From DATACN01 sp038215095 (lineage in GTDB: Bacteria; Actinomycetota; Thermoleophilia; Solirubrobacterales; Thermoleophilaceae): a stretch of DNA of 19,621 bases. Below are positions 1-6,477 of this stretch, in pieces. The notes beneath the pieces were generated by a model. That model was not told where the DNA came from and made no database searches. It worked only from the letters and a program-made list of their open reading frames with translations. Every line of letters begins with the position of its first letter. Positions within the stretch are counted from its first letter, which is position 1. The stretch spans positions 1 to 19,621 of the forward strand of contig JBBQRG010000057.1 of assembly GCA_038215095.1 (NCBI GenBank), given 5' to 3'. The position numbers and the translations under genes were made by a program.

Positions 1-1
1 C

Positions 2-886
2 GACGGCCGCTGCGTGAACAAGAAGGCGATCGAGTCGCTGGTGAAGTGCGGCGCCTTCGACTCGCTGGGCGCCTCGCGCACCGGCACCTTCCAGGTCCTC
101 GTCCAGGCGCAGGGCGCCGGGCAGAAGCACCAGCAGGACGCGCAGGTGGGGCAGGGCTCGTTCTTCGAGCTGGACGGGGGAGGGGCCGCCGAGCAGGCCC
201 ACCACGACCTGCCGGTGCCGCGCCTCGAGGACCGTCGTGAGGAGCTGAACGCCTGGGAGAAGGAGACGCTCGGCCTGTTCCTCTCGAGCCACCCGCTGAA
301 GGAGGTGCGGGCGGCGCTGCGAGCGAAGGTCGAGTGCTCGCTGGCGGAGCTCGGCTCCAAGAAGGACGGCGACTGGGTCACCGTCGGCGGCATGATCGCC
401 GAGTGCAAGCGCATCCGCACGCGCAAGGGCGACCCGATGATGTTCGCAACGCTCGACGACCTCGAAGGCCAGGTGGAGATGCTCGTTTTCAACTCCGCCT
501 ATGCGAAGAACGAGCAGCAGGTCGACACCGACAAGATCGTGATCGTGCGCGGCCGCGTGGACGTGAAGGAGCAGGGCGAGGTGAAGATCGTCGCGCAGGA
601 GGTCGAGCCGTTCGAGCCGACGGCCGAGGAGGTCGCGCGCGCGGCCGCCGCCGAGCCCGCCGAGGCGGTGCTGCGGCGGCTCACCTTGCACGTGGCTCCG
701 GGGGTGCCGGACTCGTTCCTGGAGGAGCTGAAGGACATCGTTGGACACCACCCCGGCGAGCACGAGCTGCTGCTTGCGGTGGGGCCGAGGCGGCTGCTGC
801 TGGGACCCGACTTCAGGGTGTCCGGAGACAGGGCCTGCCAGGCGGAGCTGGGCGGCCTTCATGGCGCCGCCCGCGTGATTGCGTAG
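2..886 (+). CDS. dnaE: DNA polymerase III alpha subunit, C-terminal part (5' truncated by window edge)
   Basis: This is the last 294 residues of the replicative polymerase subunit; the polymerase core lies upstream of the window. The visible part opens with the helical segment NKKAIESLVKCGAFDSLG (residues 6-23 of the fragment), typical of the region after the fingers domain. The conserved LGLFLSSHPL stretch follows at about 90-99. An OB-fold runs from about 125 to 203 (WVTVGGMIAECKRIRTRKG, then VEMLVFNSAYA and KIVIVRGRVD), which in this family binds single-stranded template. The last 90 residues are weakly conserved and end in a small basic domain. The reading frame is open from base 2 and stops at TAG 884-886. 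The gene is followed closely by a leaderless gene starting at 903, so it is probably the end of its transcript. Family identity is certain; whether this is DnaE1 or DnaE2 is inferred from the complete OB-fold region. Confidence 0.96.
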   Translation, partial: DGRCVNKKAIESLVKCGAFDSLGASRTGTFQVLVQAQGAGQKHQQDAQVGQGSFFELDGGGAAEQAHHDLPVPRLEDRREELNAWEKETLGLFLSSHPLKEVRAALRAKVECSLAELGSKKDGDWVTVGGMIAECKRIRTRKGDPMMFATLDDLEGQVEMLVFNSAYAKNEQQVDTDKIVIVRGRVDVKEQGEVKIVAQEVEPFEPTAEEVARAAAAEPAEAVLRRLTLHVAPGVPDSFLEELKDIVGHHPGEHELLLAVGPRRLLLGPDFRVSGDRACQAELGGLHGAARVIA

Positions 887-889
887 CTC

Positions 890-895
890 TACACT
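890..895 (+). promoter_or_regulatory. Probable -10 box (TACACT) of the cysteine-rich gene, leaderless spacing
   Basis: TACACT fits the TANNNT pattern. Seven bases separate it from the GTG at 903, and there is no Shine-Dalgarno sequence between. Transcription would begin at or next to the start codon. No clear -35 box is visible. Confidence 0.55.
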
Positions 896-902
896 GACGG
901 GC

Positions 903-1289
903 GTGTCGACGCCTTCCACGCAGGCCCGCGAGGTCCACGAGTGCCGCCAGTGCTGCTCGTTCTGCGACCGCGTCGTGCATCCCTCCGGCTGCATCGCGTC
1001 GGGCTGTCCCTATCTCTACCTCTACGACGACGAGGACACGGGGCGGCGCTTCATGGGCTGCATGAACAAGGTGTTCCGCGGCGAGATCGACGTGGAGATG
1101 TTCGAGGCCGCGCAGCGCACCCGCCACGGCTACGGTGGCGTGAAGATGACCGGCATGCCGATCTCCCACTGCCGCACCACCGTGGAGCGCGCCTACGACG
1201 GTCACGGCGACCCGTTCGACTGCGTGAACCCCGGCTTCTTCCAGAAGCCCGAGGTCGACGAGCAGTTCGACCTCAGGGACGTTCTCTAG
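903..1289 (+). CDS. Cysteine-rich conserved hypothetical protein (putative metal-binding)
   Basis: The product is a 128-residue soluble protein with no signal peptide or membrane segment. It has nine cysteines at residues 14, 17, 18, 21, 30, 35, 53, 90 and 107. The first four form a CxxCCxxC knuckle (CRQCCSFC), followed by SGC, ASGC and GCM motifs, with His12, His27 and His89 as further possible ligands. A tyrosine/aspartate stretch (YLYLYDDED) follows at 37-45. This pattern suggests a zinc or iron-sulfur site, but I do not recognise the family and assign no function. I chose the GTG at 903 because it sits seven bases after TACACT and begins just before the conserved region. A TTG at 879 would overlap the dnaE end and adds eight unlikely residues. 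The 3' end overlaps the convergent TetR gene by 17 bp. Confidence 0.85.
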   Translation: MSTPSTQAREVHECRQCCSFCDRVVHPSGCIASGCPYLYLYDDEDTGRRFMGCMNKVFRGEIDVEMFEAAQRTRHGYGGVKMTGMPISHCRTTVERAYDGHGDPFDCVNPGFFQKPEVDEQFDLRDVL

Positions 1290-1944
1290 CGGAAGCACTC
1301 GGCTCGGCCGAGTGCGCACCGTCCCCTATAGCCACCAGGGCGAGCTCGATGAAGGACAGCAGCTCGGGCTTCAGGGTCGTGAGCGGCGCCTTCTCGCCGG
1401 CCAGCAGGTGGGAGATCACGACGCGGTTCACGCCGCCCACCACCGCGGCCACGACCGTGCTGGACACGGGCACCACCTTCGGGTCCTGCGCGCGCGCCCG
1501 CTCGTGCAGAAGCTGGAGCAGGGCGCTGGTGCGATCGCGGCGCTGCTTCCAGCGCTCGCGCGCGGCGTCGCCCGCGGCCCAGAACTCGATCATGTGCGCG
1601 CGCGTGAAGGCGAGGTCCGCGTCCAGGAAGCCGAGCCACGTGGACAGCACGGCGTCGAGCGTCTCGCGCCAGTCCTCGAGCCCGCTGCCGGCGTCGGCCA
1701 TGGCCTCGAAGATCGCCTTGGCGCCGGTGTCGTAGGCGGCGAGGAAGCAGTCCTCCTTGTCCTGGAAGTGCTCGTAGAAGGTCTTGCGCGACACGCCCGC
1801 GCGCTCGGTCACGTCGGCCACCGTTGTGGCCGGGTAGCCGCGCTCGGCCACGGCGTCGGTGATCGCGCAGATCAGCCGGCCGCGCTGCGAGGCGCGAAGG
1901 CCGGCACGCAGGTTCGGGATCGGGTGGCGGGGGAGGACCTCGAT
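1273..1944 (-). CDS. TetR/AcrR-family transcriptional regulator with non-canonical start
   Basis: The product is a DNA-binding repressor of about 223 residues. The N-terminal helix-turn-helix is clear: TTVADVTERAGVSRKTFYEHF followed by DKEDCFLAAYD. The C-terminal ligand-binding domain is helical and family-typical, and no ligand can be inferred. The start is odd. The conserved N-terminus reads about SDIEVLPR, but no ATG, GTG or TTG lies in frame near it. The nearest downstream one (GTG at 1851) would cut into the first helix, and upstream sequence is antisense to the SRPBCC gene. Two options remain. One is ATC at 1944-1942, seven bases after a TACGGT -10 box (1957-1952). The other is GTT at 1953, eight bases after GAGGA. 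I list the ATC start because it matches the leaderless spacing of the neighbours. A base error in the assembly could also explain it. Confidence 0.88.
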   Translation of the reverse strand: MEVLPRHPIPNLRAGLRASQRGRLICAITDAVAERGYPATTVADVTERAGVSRKTFYEHFQDKEDCFLAAYDTGAKAIFEAMADAGSGLEDWRETLDAVLSTWLGFLDADLAFTRAHMIEFWAAGDAARERWKQRRDRTSALLQLLHERARAQDPKVVPVSSTVVAAVVGGVNRVVISHLLAGEKAPLTTLKPELLSFIELALVAIGDGAHSAEPSASARERP

Positions 1945-1951
1945 GTCAGAA

Positions 1952-1957
1952 ACCGTA
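1952..1957 (-). promoter_or_regulatory. Probable -10 box (TACGGT) of the TetR gene
   Basis: On the minus strand TACGGT is followed by seven bases and then the in-frame ATC at 1944. This is the same geometry as the other leaderless genes here. It lies in the 56-bp gap after the SRPBCC stop, so TetR can be transcribed independently of the ArsR operon. Confidence 0.45.
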
Positions 1958-2000
1958 GTGTTCCTCGGCGGGAGGGCCGATTTTCGCAGTCCTGCCCGGA

Positions 2001-2444
2001 TCAGCCGGCGCTGGCAACCGCGCGCTCGTAGTGGGGCACGAGCCCGGCCCAGCCCGCGCGGTTGCGCCGGCGAAGCTCCTCGCCCCGCGCCCCCAGCCGC
2101 TCGAAGCCGCTGTGCACGACCGTCACGGTGGTGGCTTCGCCGTCGGCCGCGAAGCGCACCTCCACCTGGGTGGCCTCGGCGCGCGCGCCGTAGATGTGCC
2201 ACAGGTAACGCAGCCGGTTCGGCGGCTCGAAGTCGAGGATCTCGCCCCAGTCGTGCTCGACGCCCGCCGGCGTCCGCTCGAAGATGCGGCCGCCGCTGTG
2301 CGGTTCGAGTACCACGGCCAGGTCCGGGTCGCCGGAGCGCGAGTGCCCGCGCGGCCACCACTGCGAGAAGCGCGCCGTCCAGACCTGGAAAGCGTGCTCT
2401 GGGGAGCACCCGACCTTGAACTCGAGCTCGAGCGCTTCGCTCAC
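2001..2444 (-). CDS. SRPBCC / AHSA1-like domain protein
   Basis: The product is a 147-residue START-like (Bet v1 fold) protein of the AHSA1 branch. Visible family features are the N-terminal strand LELEFKVGCSPEHAFQVWT, the FSQWWP motif at about 27-32, GGRIFER around 50, WGEILDFEPPNRLRYLWH in the middle, and a long C-terminal helix after TVVHSGFERLG. Such proteins bind hydrophobic ligands in a cavity, and no catalytic activity can be claimed. The start GTG at 2444 overlaps the ArsR stop (GTGA, 4 bp), so the pair should be co-transcribed and translationally coupled. ArsR-AHSA1 pairs are a common arrangement in actinobacteria, where the regulator is thought to control its SRPBCC partner. Confidence 0.93.
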   Translation of the reverse strand: MSEALELEFKVGCSPEHAFQVWTARFSQWWPRGHSRSGDPDLAVVLEPHSGGRIFERTPAGVEHDWGEILDFEPPNRLRYLWHIYGARAEATQVEVRFAADGEATTVTVVHSGFERLGARGEELRRRNRAGWAGLVPHYERAVASAG

Positions 2445-2758
2445 CGGCGTTGCTCCTGGGTGTTCTCGGCGAGCAGGCGGAAGCGGGTGGCCGCCTGGCC
2501 CCACAGGTCCGCCATGTACGCGCGCATCGCGTCCGCCCCCTCGTCGTGAAGCCGGTAGACGCGCCGAGTGCCCTCGGCACGATCGGTCACGAGGCCGGCC
2601 TGCTTGAGCAGTCGCAGGTGCCGCGACACGGCCGGGCGGCTGATCGGCAGCTCGTCGGACAGCGAGCGCACCGAGCGGTCACCGGCACGCAGCAGCTCGA
2701 CGATCGCCCGGCGGTTGGGGTCGCCCAAGGCCTCGAAGGCGTCGTCGGCAAGAGCCAT
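2441..2758 (-). CDS. ArsR-family (SmtB-like) winged-helix transcriptional regulator
   Basis: The product is a 105-residue dimeric repressor of the ArsR type. The N-terminus carries the family motif FEALGDPNRRAIVELL. The helix-turn-helix is SRPAVSRHLRLLKQAGLV, followed by the wing (RAEGTRRVYRL). There are no cysteines and no ELCVC-type metal box, so this is probably a metal-independent member like those that pair with SRPBCC proteins. I chose ATG 2758, 10 bases after TAACCT. An in-frame ATG at 2779 would add seven residues but lies upstream of the inferred transcription start. It is divergent from the SRPBCC gene at 2778, and the palindrome spanning the gap is its obvious candidate operator. 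Confidence 0.95.
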   Translation of the reverse strand: MALADDAFEALGDPNRRAIVELLRAGDRSVRSLSDELPISRPAVSRHLRLLKQAGLVTDRAEGTRRVYRLHDEGADAMRAYMADLWGQAATRFRLLAENTQEQRR

Positions 2759-2781
2759 GGTAACTTCCAGGTTACCCATGG
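2755..2781. promoter_or_regulatory. Palindromic operator with symmetric divergent -10 boxes (ArsR / SRPBCC)
   Basis: A near-perfect inverted repeat (left arm CCATGGTAAC 2755-2764, right arm GTTACCCATGG 2771-2781, 6-bp centre) fills the gap between the two divergent genes. It includes both start codons. Each arm supplies a -10 box: TAACTT (2761-2766, plus) lies 11 bases before ATG 2778, and TAACCT (2774-2769, minus) lies 10 bases before ATG 2758. A dimeric ArsR protein bound here would block both promoters. That ArsR binds it is inference. Confidence 0.65.
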
Positions 2782-3200
2782 AGTCCTACGAGTCCACGGC
2801 GCTGATCGAGGCAGACCCCGCCACGATCTGGGCCATCCTGATCGACGCTCCGGCCTACCCGACCTGGAACTCCGGCGTGAAGTCGATCGAAGGGCGCATC
2901 GAGCCGGGGGAGAAGCTGAAGCTCACCTCGGAGGCGGCCCCGGGGCGTGCCTTCCCGCTCAAGGTGACCGAGTTCAAGCCGGGCGAGGCGATGACCTGGA
3001 GCGGCGGCATGCCGCTCGGCCTCTTCAAGGGCGAGCGCTTCTTCCGGCTGGAGCCCTTGGGCGGGGCGACCAGGTTCACGATGCGCGAGGAGTACTCGGG
3101 CCCGATGCTGTCGCTGATCTGGCGCTCGATGCCCGACCTGCAGCCCTCCTTCGACCAGTTCGCGATCGCCCTGAAGCAGCGCGCCGAGCGCGGCGCTTAG
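2778..3200 (+). CDS. SRPBCC family protein (polyketide cyclase/dehydrase-like)
   Basis: The product is a 140-residue START-like protein. It begins with the family strand ESTALIEADPATIWAIL, then YPTWNSGVKSIEG, a central PGEAMTWSGGMPLGLFKGE loop, GGATRFTMREEYSG, and a C-terminal helix (SFDQFAIALKQRAE). These elements match the polyketide cyclase/dehydrase and lipid-transport branch and differ from the AHSA1-type neighbour at 2001-2444, so the two are not recent duplicates. No catalytic residues can be named. The ATG at 2778 is the only sensible start and has no Shine-Dalgarno sequence; a near-leaderless mRNA from TAACTT is likely. The 3' end converges on nfo with a 4-bp overlap (TTAG). Divergence from the ArsR operon through a shared palindrome suggests common control. 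Confidence 0.92.
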   Translation: MESYESTALIEADPATIWAILIDAPAYPTWNSGVKSIEGRIEPGEKLKLTSEAAPGRAFPLKVTEFKPGEAMTWSGGMPLGLFKGERFFRLEPLGGATRFTMREEYSGPMLSLIWRSMPDLQPSFDQFAIALKQRAERGA

Positions 3201-4078
3201 CCCTTCTTCCGCCCGCGCCGCTTGCGCGACCGCAGCCCGTTGCGCCGCAGCTCCTTGAGGCGGTCCACGTCGACCTTGTCGGGCGCGTGCCCCGAGGTGC
3301 CCGGGCCCTCGAACATCGCGGGCAGGCCCTCGAAGCGCGGCTCGGAGAGGAAGGCGGCACACCCGCGGGCGCCCAGCTCGCCCTCACCCGGGATGGCGTG
3401 ACGGTCGCGGTTCGATCCGAGCGGCGTCTGGGAGTCGTTCACGTGCAGGCAGCGCAGGCGGCCCTTGCCGACGACCTTCTCGCAGTCGTCGATGACCCCG
3501 GCGAGCTTGTCGGCGGTGGTGATGTCGAAGCCGGAGGCCAGCATGTGGCAGGAGTCGAGGCAGAGCCCGATCCGCTCGTGGCCGCCGCTCAGCTCGATCA
3601 GCTCGGCCAGCTCCTCGAAGGAGCGCCCGAGCGTGTTGCCGGCGCCGGCCGTGTCCTCGAGCAGCAGCGGGCAGGAGTCGGTCTCGCCAAGGGCGTGCCG
3701 GATCATCTCGCCGACCCGAGCCAGCGCCTCTTCGTGCGGCTCGCCCACCGTCGAGCCGGGGTGCAGCACCACGCCGTCGGCCCCGATCTCGTCGCCCATC
3801 GACAGCGCGTGCACCAGCGAGTCGGCCGACTTCTTGCGCATCTCCTTGTCCTTGGTTGCCGGGTTGATCAGGTAGACCGCGTGGATCGAAACCGAGCGGA
3901 TCGGGCCGTCCTGCATCAGCTCGAGGAAGGCCGCCACGTCCGGCCCCTTCCAGCGCGTGGGGCGCCACTGACGCGGCGACTGATTGAACACCTGGATGGC
4001 CTCGCAACCGCGCTCGACCCCGCGCTCGTGGGCGTTCACGAGGCCGCCGGCCGTCGATACGTGGGCGCCGATTAGCAT
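3197..4078 (-). CDS. nfo: Deoxyribonuclease IV (AP endonuclease family 2)
   Basis: This 293-residue TIM-barrel enzyme incises DNA 5' of abasic sites and removes 3'-blocking groups in base-excision repair. All nine zinc ligands known from the family have plausible equivalents: His66 (SIHAVYLIN), His106 (VLHPGS), Glu141 (LEDTAG), Asp175 and His178 (CLDSCH), His212 (HVND), Asp225 and His227 (NRDRH), and Glu257 (FEGPG). The C-terminus is extended by a short basic tail (RSRKRRGRKKG), which may aid DNA binding. The start is ATG 4078 because MLIGAHVSTAGG is the canonical N-terminus; the frame stays open further upstream into gltX. No clear -10 or Shine-Dalgarno sequence precedes it. Its start codon lies 9 bp from that of divergent gltX. 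Confidence 0.97.
   Translation of the reverse strand: MLIGAHVSTAGGLVNAHERGVERGCEAIQVFNQSPRQWRPTRWKGPDVAAFLELMQDGPIRSVSIHAVYLINPATKDKEMRKKSADSLVHALSMGDEIGADGVVLHPGSTVGEPHEEALARVGEMIRHALGETDSCPLLLEDTAGAGNTLGRSFEELAELIELSGGHERIGLCLDSCHMLASGFDITTADKLAGVIDDCEKVVGKGRLRCLHVNDSQTPLGSNRDRHAIPGEGELGARGCAAFLSEPRFEGLPAMFEGPGTSGHAPDKVDVDRLKELRRNGLRSRKRRGRKKG
4073..4078 (+). promoter_or_regulatory. Probable -10 box (TAGCAT) of gltX, overlapping the nfo start codon
   Basis: TAGCAT on the plus strand ends nine bases before the gltX ATG (4088). Its last three bases are the complement of the nfo ATG. No Shine-Dalgarno sequence lies between, so gltX mRNA is probably leaderless. Confidence 0.5.
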
Positions 4079-4087
4079 CGAAGTCGC

Positions 4088-5353
4088 ATGAGGGATCGCT
4101 TCGCACCGTCTCCCACCGGGCAGCTGCACATCGGCGGGGGGCGCACGGCACTGTACAACTGGCTACTCGCCCGAAAAGAGGGCGGGGCGATGGTGCTGCG
4201 GATCGAGGACACCGACCGCGAGCGCTCCACGCCCGAGAACGTGGAGCAGATCCTGGACGCGCTGCGCTGGCTCGAGCTCAGCTGGGACGAGGGCCCGCTG
4301 TCGCAGGCCGAGCGGATCGGCCGGCACGAGGCGTGCATAGCCGGCCTCGTGGAGAGCGGCCACGCCTACGCCGACGAGGGCGCCGTGCGCCTGCGGGTGC
4401 CTGACGAGGGCGAGACCGTGGTCAGCGACGTGATCCGCGGCGACGTGCGCTTCCCCAACCGCTCGATCGACGACTTCGTGATCGCCCGCTCGGACGGCAG
4501 CCCGCTGTACAACCTGGCCGTCGCGGTGGACGACCTCGACATGGGCATCACCCACGTGATTCGCGGCGACGACCACCTCTCGAACACCCCGCGCCAGGTG
4601 ATGATCCTGCAGGCCCTCGGCGCCCAGCCGCCCGTGTACGCCCACCTGCCGCTGCTCTACGGCCCCGACGGCAAGAAGCTCTCCAAGCGCCACGGCGCGG
4701 CGTCCGTGCAGGAGCTGCGCGACGCCGGCTACCTGCCGGAGGCCGTGCGCAACTACATCGCGCTGCTGGGCTGGGGCCTCGACGAGACCACCACGTTCAT
4801 GACCACGGACGAGCTGATCGCGAACTTCTCGCTCGAGCGCGTGTCCCGCAACCCGGCCGTCTTCGACGAGCAGAAGCTGCGCTGGATGAACGGCCGCTAC
4901 ATGCGCGAGCTGCCGGTGGAGCAGCTCCAGGCACGAATCGAGGCGATGTCAGGGCGCGAGGTGCCGCGCGAGGCGGTGGAGATCTCCCAGGAGAAGATGC
5001 AGACGCTCGTGGACTTCTGGCCGCTCGCCGGCTTCCTGGTCGACCGCCCCGACGGGTACGACCAGAAGGCCTGGGACAAGGTCATGGTGGACGGCTCAGC
5101 GGAGCGTCTGGAGGCGGCTCGCAAGGCGATCGAAGCGGCCGAGCCGTTCGGGCCGGAGTCGATCGAGGAGGGGCTGCGCGGGCTCGTCGAGCGGCTCGGC
5201 GTGAAGCCCAAGGAGGTGTTCCAGCCGATACGCGTGGCGCTCACCGGAACCACCGTCTCGCCGGGCATCTTCGAGTCGGTGGCGGCCCTCGGCCGCGAGG
5301 AGGCGCTGGCGCGCATAGACGCGGCCCTCCAGCATGCTCGCGGCGGGGCCTGA
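4088..5353 (+). CDS. gltX: Glutamyl-tRNA synthetase, short form
   Basis: This class I synthetase charges glutamate onto tRNA-Glu in the cytoplasm. The N-terminus reads RFAPSPTGQLHIGGGRTALY, with the HIGH signature as HIGG at 14-17. LRIEDTDRERS follows at 37-47, GITHVIRGDDHLSNTPRQ at 153-170, and the KMSKS-type loop as KKLSKRHGA at 196-204. The protein has 421 residues against roughly 460-490 in most bacteria. The missing part lies between GHAY (91-94) and GAVRLRVPDEG, where relatives carry a 30-45 residue acceptor-binding insertion, often with a cysteine-rich segment. The C-terminal anticodon-binding helical domain is present. Start ATG 4088 gives the canonical N-terminus. No glnS or gatCAB is in the window, so whether the enzyme also charges tRNA-Gln cannot be judged. 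Confidence 0.96.
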   Translation: MRDRFAPSPTGQLHIGGGRTALYNWLLARKEGGAMVLRIEDTDRERSTPENVEQILDALRWLELSWDEGPLSQAERIGRHEACIAGLVESGHAYADEGAVRLRVPDEGETVVSDVIRGDVRFPNRSIDDFVIARSDGSPLYNLAVAVDDLDMGITHVIRGDDHLSNTPRQVMILQALGAQPPVYAHLPLLYGPDGKKLSKRHGAASVQELRDAGYLPEAVRNYIALLGWGLDETTTFMTTDELIANFSLERVSRNPAVFDEQKLRWMNGRYMRELPVEQLQARIEAMSGREVPREAVEISQEKMQTLVDFWPLAGFLVDRPDGYDQKAWDKVMVDGSAERLEAARKAIEAAEPFGPESIEEGLRGLVERLGVKPKEVFQPIRVALTGTTVSPGIFESVAALGREEALARIDAALQHARGGA

Positions 5354-5372
5354 TCCAGTCTCAACATTTGTT

Positions 5373-5389
5373 CGATAGCTGCCGATAGC
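5373..5389. repeat. Direct repeat CGATAGC x2, one helical turn apart, upstream of the HDOD-LuxR gene
   Basis: CGATAGC occurs at 5373-5379 and 5383-5389, a 10-bp period, immediately before the Shine-Dalgarno sequence of the gene at 5401. The spacing suits binding of a regulator to one face of the helix. Function is inferred from position only. Confidence 0.4.
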
Positions 5390-5400
5390 GGGAGGGAGCC

Positions 5401-6477
5401 GTGGAAGCAGCGATGACCACATCCGCCCGGAAGCCGGACGCCGTTGCCCACAGGCACAACGAGGGACACGGACGCCGGCTGACCGCGGCCTTCGAGGCCC
5501 TTGAGGCATTTCCCGCACTCGCCGAGTCGCGCAACCGCGTGCTGCGCGTGGTGCGGGAGGAGAAGACCTCGGTGGGCGAGGTCGTGGCCGCCGTCGAGTC
5601 CGACGTGTCGCTCGTGATCGCCGTCCTGCGAATCGCCAACCGCACGGCGCAGCGCAAGCGGGGCAAGATCGCAGCGATCCCGGCCGCCGTCGAGATCATC
5701 ACCCCAGAGGGCGTCGAGACACTGGCCAAGCGCACCGCGACCTTCGACTTCTTCGAGCGCACCCCGGGCTGGGACCTGATGCCCGAGCGCTTCAGGCTGC
5801 ACGCCGTGGCCACCCAGTCGGCCGCCGACAGGCTGGCCCGCGAGCTCGACTACGAGGACCGCGACGAGCTGCTCTGCTCGGCGCTGCTGCACGACATCGG
5901 CAAGCTGGTCCTGACCCACGCCTACCCGGGCTATCCGGCCCAGATCCACGGCCAGGCGCGCACCCCCGAGGAGCGCATCCACCGCGAGCGGCTCGAGCTG
6001 GGCGTCGACCACGCCCTGGTGGGAGGCGTGCTGGCGCGGCGCTGGAGCCTCCCGAACCGGCTGGCCACCGCCATCGAGCGCCACCACTCGGAGACGCCGG
6101 ATGACATCGAAGCCGCGATGGTGCGGCTGGCGGACATGCTGGCCCACTACGGCCACTCGCAGCCGGTCCACCCGAAGAAGCTGCTCGCCGCGGCCAAGGC
6201 CGTCGGCCTGACCACCGAGGAGCTGCGCGCCGTCATGTACGAGCTGCCGCAGGGCAACGGGCAGGCCAAGCGCAACGTCGACCCCTGCCCGCTGTCGGGC
6301 CGCGAGGTCGAGGTGCTCAAGCGCCTGGCGGAGGGCAAGGTCTACAAGCAGATCGCGCACGAGCTCGAGCTGTCCACGAGCACTGTGCGCACCCATCTCC
6401 ACAACACGTACGCGAAGCTCGGCGCGGTCGACCGCGCCCAGGCGGTCCTGATCGCCACCGAGCGCGGCTGGATCTAG
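5401..6477 (+). CDS. HDOD-domain protein fused to a C-terminal LuxR-type helix-turn-helix
   Basis: The product is a 358-residue soluble regulator. Residues about 27-235 form an HDOD domain: ALEAFPALAESRNRVLRVV is the usual entry segment, and the HD motif is ALLHDIGKLVL at 161-171 (His164-Asp165). His134, His204 and His228/229 are candidate further metal ligands, so phosphohydrolase activity is possible, although most HDOD domains are thought to be inactive. Residues 297-352 are a GerE/LuxR helix-turn-helix (LSGREVEVLKRLAEGK, then STSTVRTHLHNTYAKLGA). There is no receiver domain. The start is GTG 5401, preceded by a strong GGGAGGG Shine-Dalgarno sequence (5390-5396). The gene converges on the sensor kinase with a 4-bp overlap at the stop codons (CTAG, 6474-6477). 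The domain order suggests that a signal sensed by HDOD controls DNA binding; this is inference. Confidence 0.93.
   Translation: MEAAMTTSARKPDAVAHRHNEGHGRRLTAAFEALEAFPALAESRNRVLRVVREEKTSVGEVVAAVESDVSLVIAVLRIANRTAQRKRGKIAAIPAAVEIITPEGVETLAKRTATFDFFERTPGWDLMPERFRLHAVATQSAADRLARELDYEDRDELLCSALLHDIGKLVLTHAYPGYPAQIHGQARTPEERIHRERLELGVDHALVGGVLARRWSLPNRLATAIERHHSETPDDIEAAMVRLADMLAHYGHSQPVHPKKLLAAAKAVGLTTEELRAVMYELPQGNGQAKRNVDPCPLSGREVEVLKRLAEGKVYKQIAHELELSTSTVRTHLHNTYAKLGAVDRAQAVLIATERGWI

Noticed and set aside
1945..2580. N-terminal extension of the TetR frame to an upstream start at 2580
   Set aside because: The extra 200 residues are antisense shadow of the SRPBCC gene and match no TetR architecture; a local non-canonical start is more likely.
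2759..2779. Longer ArsR form starting at ATG 2779
   Set aside because: It would start upstream of the inferred transcription start within the palindrome; the shorter form gives the usual family N-terminus.
2450..4075. Long plus-strand frame (541 codons) opposite ArsR and nfo
   Set aside because: It covers the reverse complement of nfo, whose metal ligands are fully conserved, and shows no domain of its own.
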